Assembly (NCBI GenBank): GCA_017515355.1
Contig: JAFWGD010000031.1
Span: forward strand, 1 to 6,934
DNA length: 6,934 bases
Direction of reading: 5' to 3'
Origin: Coriobacteriales bacterium
GTDB lineage: Bacteria > Actinomycetota > Coriobacteriia > Coriobacteriales > CADBOM01
The first letter of the stretch is position 1, and each line of letters begins with the position of its first letter. Shown here one piece after another: positions 5,017 through 6,934 of the stretch. Both the position numbers and the translations under genes were made by a program. Under the pieces are notes generated by a model that did not search any database, was not told the origin of the DNA, and saw only the letters and a list, made by a program, of their open reading frames with translations.

Positions 5017-5934
5017 ATGATCAACTTGTCGAAGACCCTGCTATTAGCCAACCCCACTTCCCAGAATGGCAAGGGAGCCGAGTTTGCGGCTCTTGCGGAG
5101 CAGCTGCTTCGTCCTGCTTTGGGCGATGATCTCGAGGTCATTTTCACGAATGCAAGCGGGCATGCGCAGGAGATCGCCGCGCAGTCCTCCGGTTACGATA
5201 CCGTCATCGCACTTGGCGGAGATGGCATAGTCCATGAGATCGTCTGCGGATTGATGGAACTTGAAAAGTCCGAGAGGCCGACGTTCGCGCTTATCCCAGC
5301 TGGGTCCGGCAACGACTATGCCCGCTCCCTCGGAGTTCATACGGATGTGCGCGGCGCCGTGGAGACGATTCTCAAAGCAGATGCTCGTGAGGTGGATGTG
5401 GGATGTTGCAATGGCGAGCCCTTTGCCGAGACGCTTTCGTTCGGCCTAGATGCTGCGATTGCGATTGACACGGTAGAGCGCCGCAAGCATACCAACAAGA
5501 CCGAAACGGCGCTTTACTTCGAGGCTGGAATCGATCAGCTTCTTCATCACCTCGATACATACGAGTTCGAGATCAGTCTCGATGGGGCTCCGCCTTTCAA
5601 AGGCGACATGATCATGTTCGCAATCCAAAACGGAATAACCTACGGTGGAGGCTTCAAGATCTGCCCGGAGGCTAAGCTCGACGATGGGATCTTCAACATT
5701 TGCTGGGCTGAAGGCGGATTCGGAGTGGTTAAGGCGATTCTGACGTTTGCGAAGGCCAAGAATGGCAAGCATGTCAACAACAAACGCGTACATTTCGCCA
5801 CTGCCAGCAATATCCACATCGAGTTCGATCGCTGCCCGCCATGCCAGATGGACGGAGAGGGGAGAAGCGCTCAGGTCTTCGACGTGAGCATACTTCGCCG
5901 CGCATTGCGGGTTTTCGGGAACTGGAGCTCATAG
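5017..5934 (+). CDS. Diacylglycerol kinase / YegS-type lipid kinase
   Basis: Soluble or membrane-associated lipid kinase expected to phosphorylate diacylglycerol, or a similar lipid alcohol, with ATP to give phosphatidic acid. The 305-residue product has the usual DgkB/YegS length and both halves of the fold. Motifs: NPTSQNGKG near residues 11-19, the ATP-site GGDGI (67-71; family consensus GGDGT), PAGSGNDYARSLG (94-106), YGGGFKICPEAKLDDG (209-224) and MDGEG (278-282), whose Glu281 matches the glutamate proposed as general base in S. aureus DgkB. Ile71 in place of threonine is the only motif change seen. ATG 5017 starts right at the first beta strand; the Shine-Dalgarno site is weak (GGA, 7 nt upstream), so translation may be coupled to degV, whose stop is 20 nt before. 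The open frame runs far upstream inside degV, but that part is a shadow. Its place after degV suggests a shared role in membrane lipid supply. Confidence 0.92.
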   Translation: MINLSKTLLLANPTSQNGKGAEFAALAEQLLRPALGDDLEVIFTNASGHAQEIAAQSSGYDTVIALGGDGIVHEIVCGLMELEKSERPTFALIPAGSGNDYARSLGVHTDVRGAVETILKADAREVDVGCCNGEPFAETLSFGLDAAIAIDTVERRKHTNKTETALYFEAGIDQLLHHLDTYEFEISLDGAPPFKGDMIMFAIQNGITYGGGFKICPEAKLDDGIFNICWAEGGFGVVKAILTFAKAKNGKHVNNKRVHFATASNIHIEFDRCPPCQMDGEGRSAQVFDVSILRRALRVFGNWSS

Positions 5935-5961
5935 TCTTCGCGTCGATATCGCCATTAATTC

Positions 5962-5997
5962 GATCCGCCCCGCACCTTTTCAGGTACGGGGCGGATC
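5962..5997. terminator. Long hairpin between convergent genes, probable bidirectional terminator
   Basis: GATCCGCCCCG (5962-5972) and CGGGGCGGATC (5987-5997) form a perfect 11-bp stem; after one C/A mismatch, ACCT (5974-5977) and AGGT (5982-5985) extend it by four pairs around a TTTC loop. It begins 28 nt after the lipid kinase stop and lies 73 nt beyond the stop of the convergent MFS gene. T-runs are poor on both sides (CTATTAGG on plus, GAATTAATGG on minus), so it could also act mainly as an RNA-end stabiliser. Confidence 0.75.
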
Positions 5998-6070
5998 TAT
6001 TAGGTTGCTATCGCTCTGCTTTTACAAATCACTTCAATCCGATTCAGAGAATCAGTGAATGGGGATCGAG

Positions 6071-6934
6071 CTACTTCTGCATTGCAGCAGCAACTGCGTC
6101 CTCGCCCAGGGTCTCCTGTGCTTCCTTGATAGCCAGCGGGTCTCCATGCTTTCCACCAGTCTTCGGGACGAAGAGGATGAGGAGAATCGAGGCAAGGATG
6201 CAGCAGGGGCCGGAGAAGAGCAGATAGGACAGGGTCATGTCGCCCATAGCTGCGATGACTGCGCCACCGATCAGCGGACCACCGGAGGAACCGAGGGTGC
6301 AGATGGTTGCGACGAATCCCGGGCCGACCGCACGGAGCGACGGAGGATAGACCTCGCAGTTGATGGTGTTCATGAGGGCGCCCTGACCCTTGAAGATACC
6401 GATGATGATCATGTAGGTGAAAATCAGGCCCATCGAGACGTTGGCAGCGCCGTCCTTCAGCAGGTAGTAGAGACCAATCTGGAGGCATCCATGGCAGATG
6501 CAGACGATGCCAAGGATGAGCTTACGATTGAGGACGTAGTCGGAAGCGACTGCGAAACCAATTTGAGAGACAACGGTAACGATGGAGAGCACCGAGTTGA
6601 TGAGGCCGACCTTGACCGGATCGATTCCGGAGATCATGAGGCCTGCGGTGAAGTAGGTGCTGTAGGTTGCGAAGTATGCAATCCAAAGAGCATAGATGAT
6701 ACCGAAAATCCAGGTGTACTTGTACTTGAGGATCTTCTTGAGGGCTTCCTTGGTGGAGGAAGTCTTCGCGCTGGCCTCCTTGAGGGCCTCCTCGAGCATA
6801 AGTGCCTCTTCCTCGGTGTAACCGAACGCATGGGTTCCCATCTTTGCAGGGGAGTCGCGAACGAAGAGGAAGAAGAGGATTCCGACGACTGCGGTCAGTC
6901 CACCGAGTGCCCAGTACAGCGACATCCAGCCGTA
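6071..6934 (-). CDS. MFS transporter, C-terminal part (5' end outside window)
   Basis: Inner-membrane secondary transporter; substrate not readable. The frame is open from the right edge to TAG at 6071, giving 288 visible residues. The first ATG in view (6925) is probably internal, because the sequence before it stays open and begins in the middle of a membrane segment. Visible order: end of the N-terminal half with WALGGLTAVVGILFFLF, the VRDSPAKMG loop typical of many 12-segment MFS proteins, an acidic then basic central loop of about 50 residues (EEEALMLEEALKEA, later KKILKYKYTW), then six membrane segments, including GLINSVLSIVTVVSQIGFAVASDYVLNRK, MGLIFTYMIIIGIFKG, and LLFSGPCCILASILLILFVP, and a soluble tail of about 30 residues. 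The SDYVLNRK stretch is the motif-A repeat of the second half. It converges on the degV-lipid kinase operon. It is not a close copy of the DHA2 protein at the left edge. Confidence 0.9.
   Translation of the reverse strand, partial: YGWMSLYWALGGLTAVVGILFFLFVRDSPAKMGTHAFGYTEEEALMLEEALKEASAKTSSTKEALKKILKYKYTWIFGIIYALWIAYFATYSTYFTAGLMISGIDPVKVGLINSVLSIVTVVSQIGFAVASDYVLNRKLILGIVCICHGCLQIGLYYLLKDGAANVSMGLIFTYMIIIGIFKGQGALMNTINCEVYPPSLRAVGPGFVATICTLGSSGGPLIGGAVIAAMGDMTLSYLLFSGPCCILASILLILFVPKTGGKHGDPLAIKEAQETLGEDAVAAAMQK

Noticed and set aside
6041..6053. GATTC-AGA-GAATC hairpin after the right-hand MFS gene
   Set aside because: Only five pairs with a three-base loop and no T-run; the long hairpin at 5962-5997 is a much better terminator.

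Overview
The window is GC-rich bacterial DNA with compact genes, clear Shine-Dalgarno sites and frequent AGG/CGC arginine and GAG/AAG codons. A PaaK-like ligase paired with a tandem-ACT protein, a DegV (FakB-type) protein, a stand-alone DUF6273 protein and two MFS transporters together suggest an anaerobic gut-type actinobacterium of class Coriobacteriia. That assignment is inference from gene content; there is no rRNA or other phylogenetic marker here.

Layout. Positions 1-981 (minus) hold the N-terminal 327 residues of a DHA2-type drug-efflux MFS protein, whose 3' end lies beyond the left edge. Positions 982-1187 hold its promoter, possible operators and a hairpin that probably ends the next gene. 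Positions 1188-1757 (minus) encode a 189-residue DUF6273 protein. Positions 1758-2013 are a divergent intergenic region with a weak candidate promoter and a GC-rich leader hairpin. Positions 2014-3327 (plus) encode a PaaK-like phenylacetate-CoA ligase, followed by a tandem-ACT protein (3388-3789) and a textbook rho-independent terminator (3834-3865). Positions 3790-4117, the longest stretch without a gene, hold that terminator, a regular array of four 12-bp direct repeats spaced exactly 23 bp apart (3907-3987), two A-tracts and a good -10 box. Positions 4118-4996 encode DegV and 5017-5934 a diacylglycerol kinase family protein, probably one transcript. A long hairpin (5962-5997) separates them from a convergent MFS gene (6071-6934, minus) that is cut by the right edge.

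How the genes may work together. PaaK and the ACT protein look like a two-gene operon for activating an aryl acid to its CoA thioester with an amino-acid-sensing partner; the same pair is often seen near indolepyruvate oxidoreductase genes, none of which is in view. DegV and the lipid kinase both touch phosphatidic acid metabolism: FakB-type DegV proteins carry fatty acids for phosphorylation, and diacylglycerol kinases return diacylglycerol to phosphatidic acid.

The most unusual element is the 23-bp-period repeat array upstream of degV. It is not coding, is too short-spaced for CRISPR, and looks like a multi-site operator read from one face of the helix. I see no complete, obviously new multi-gene system in the window.
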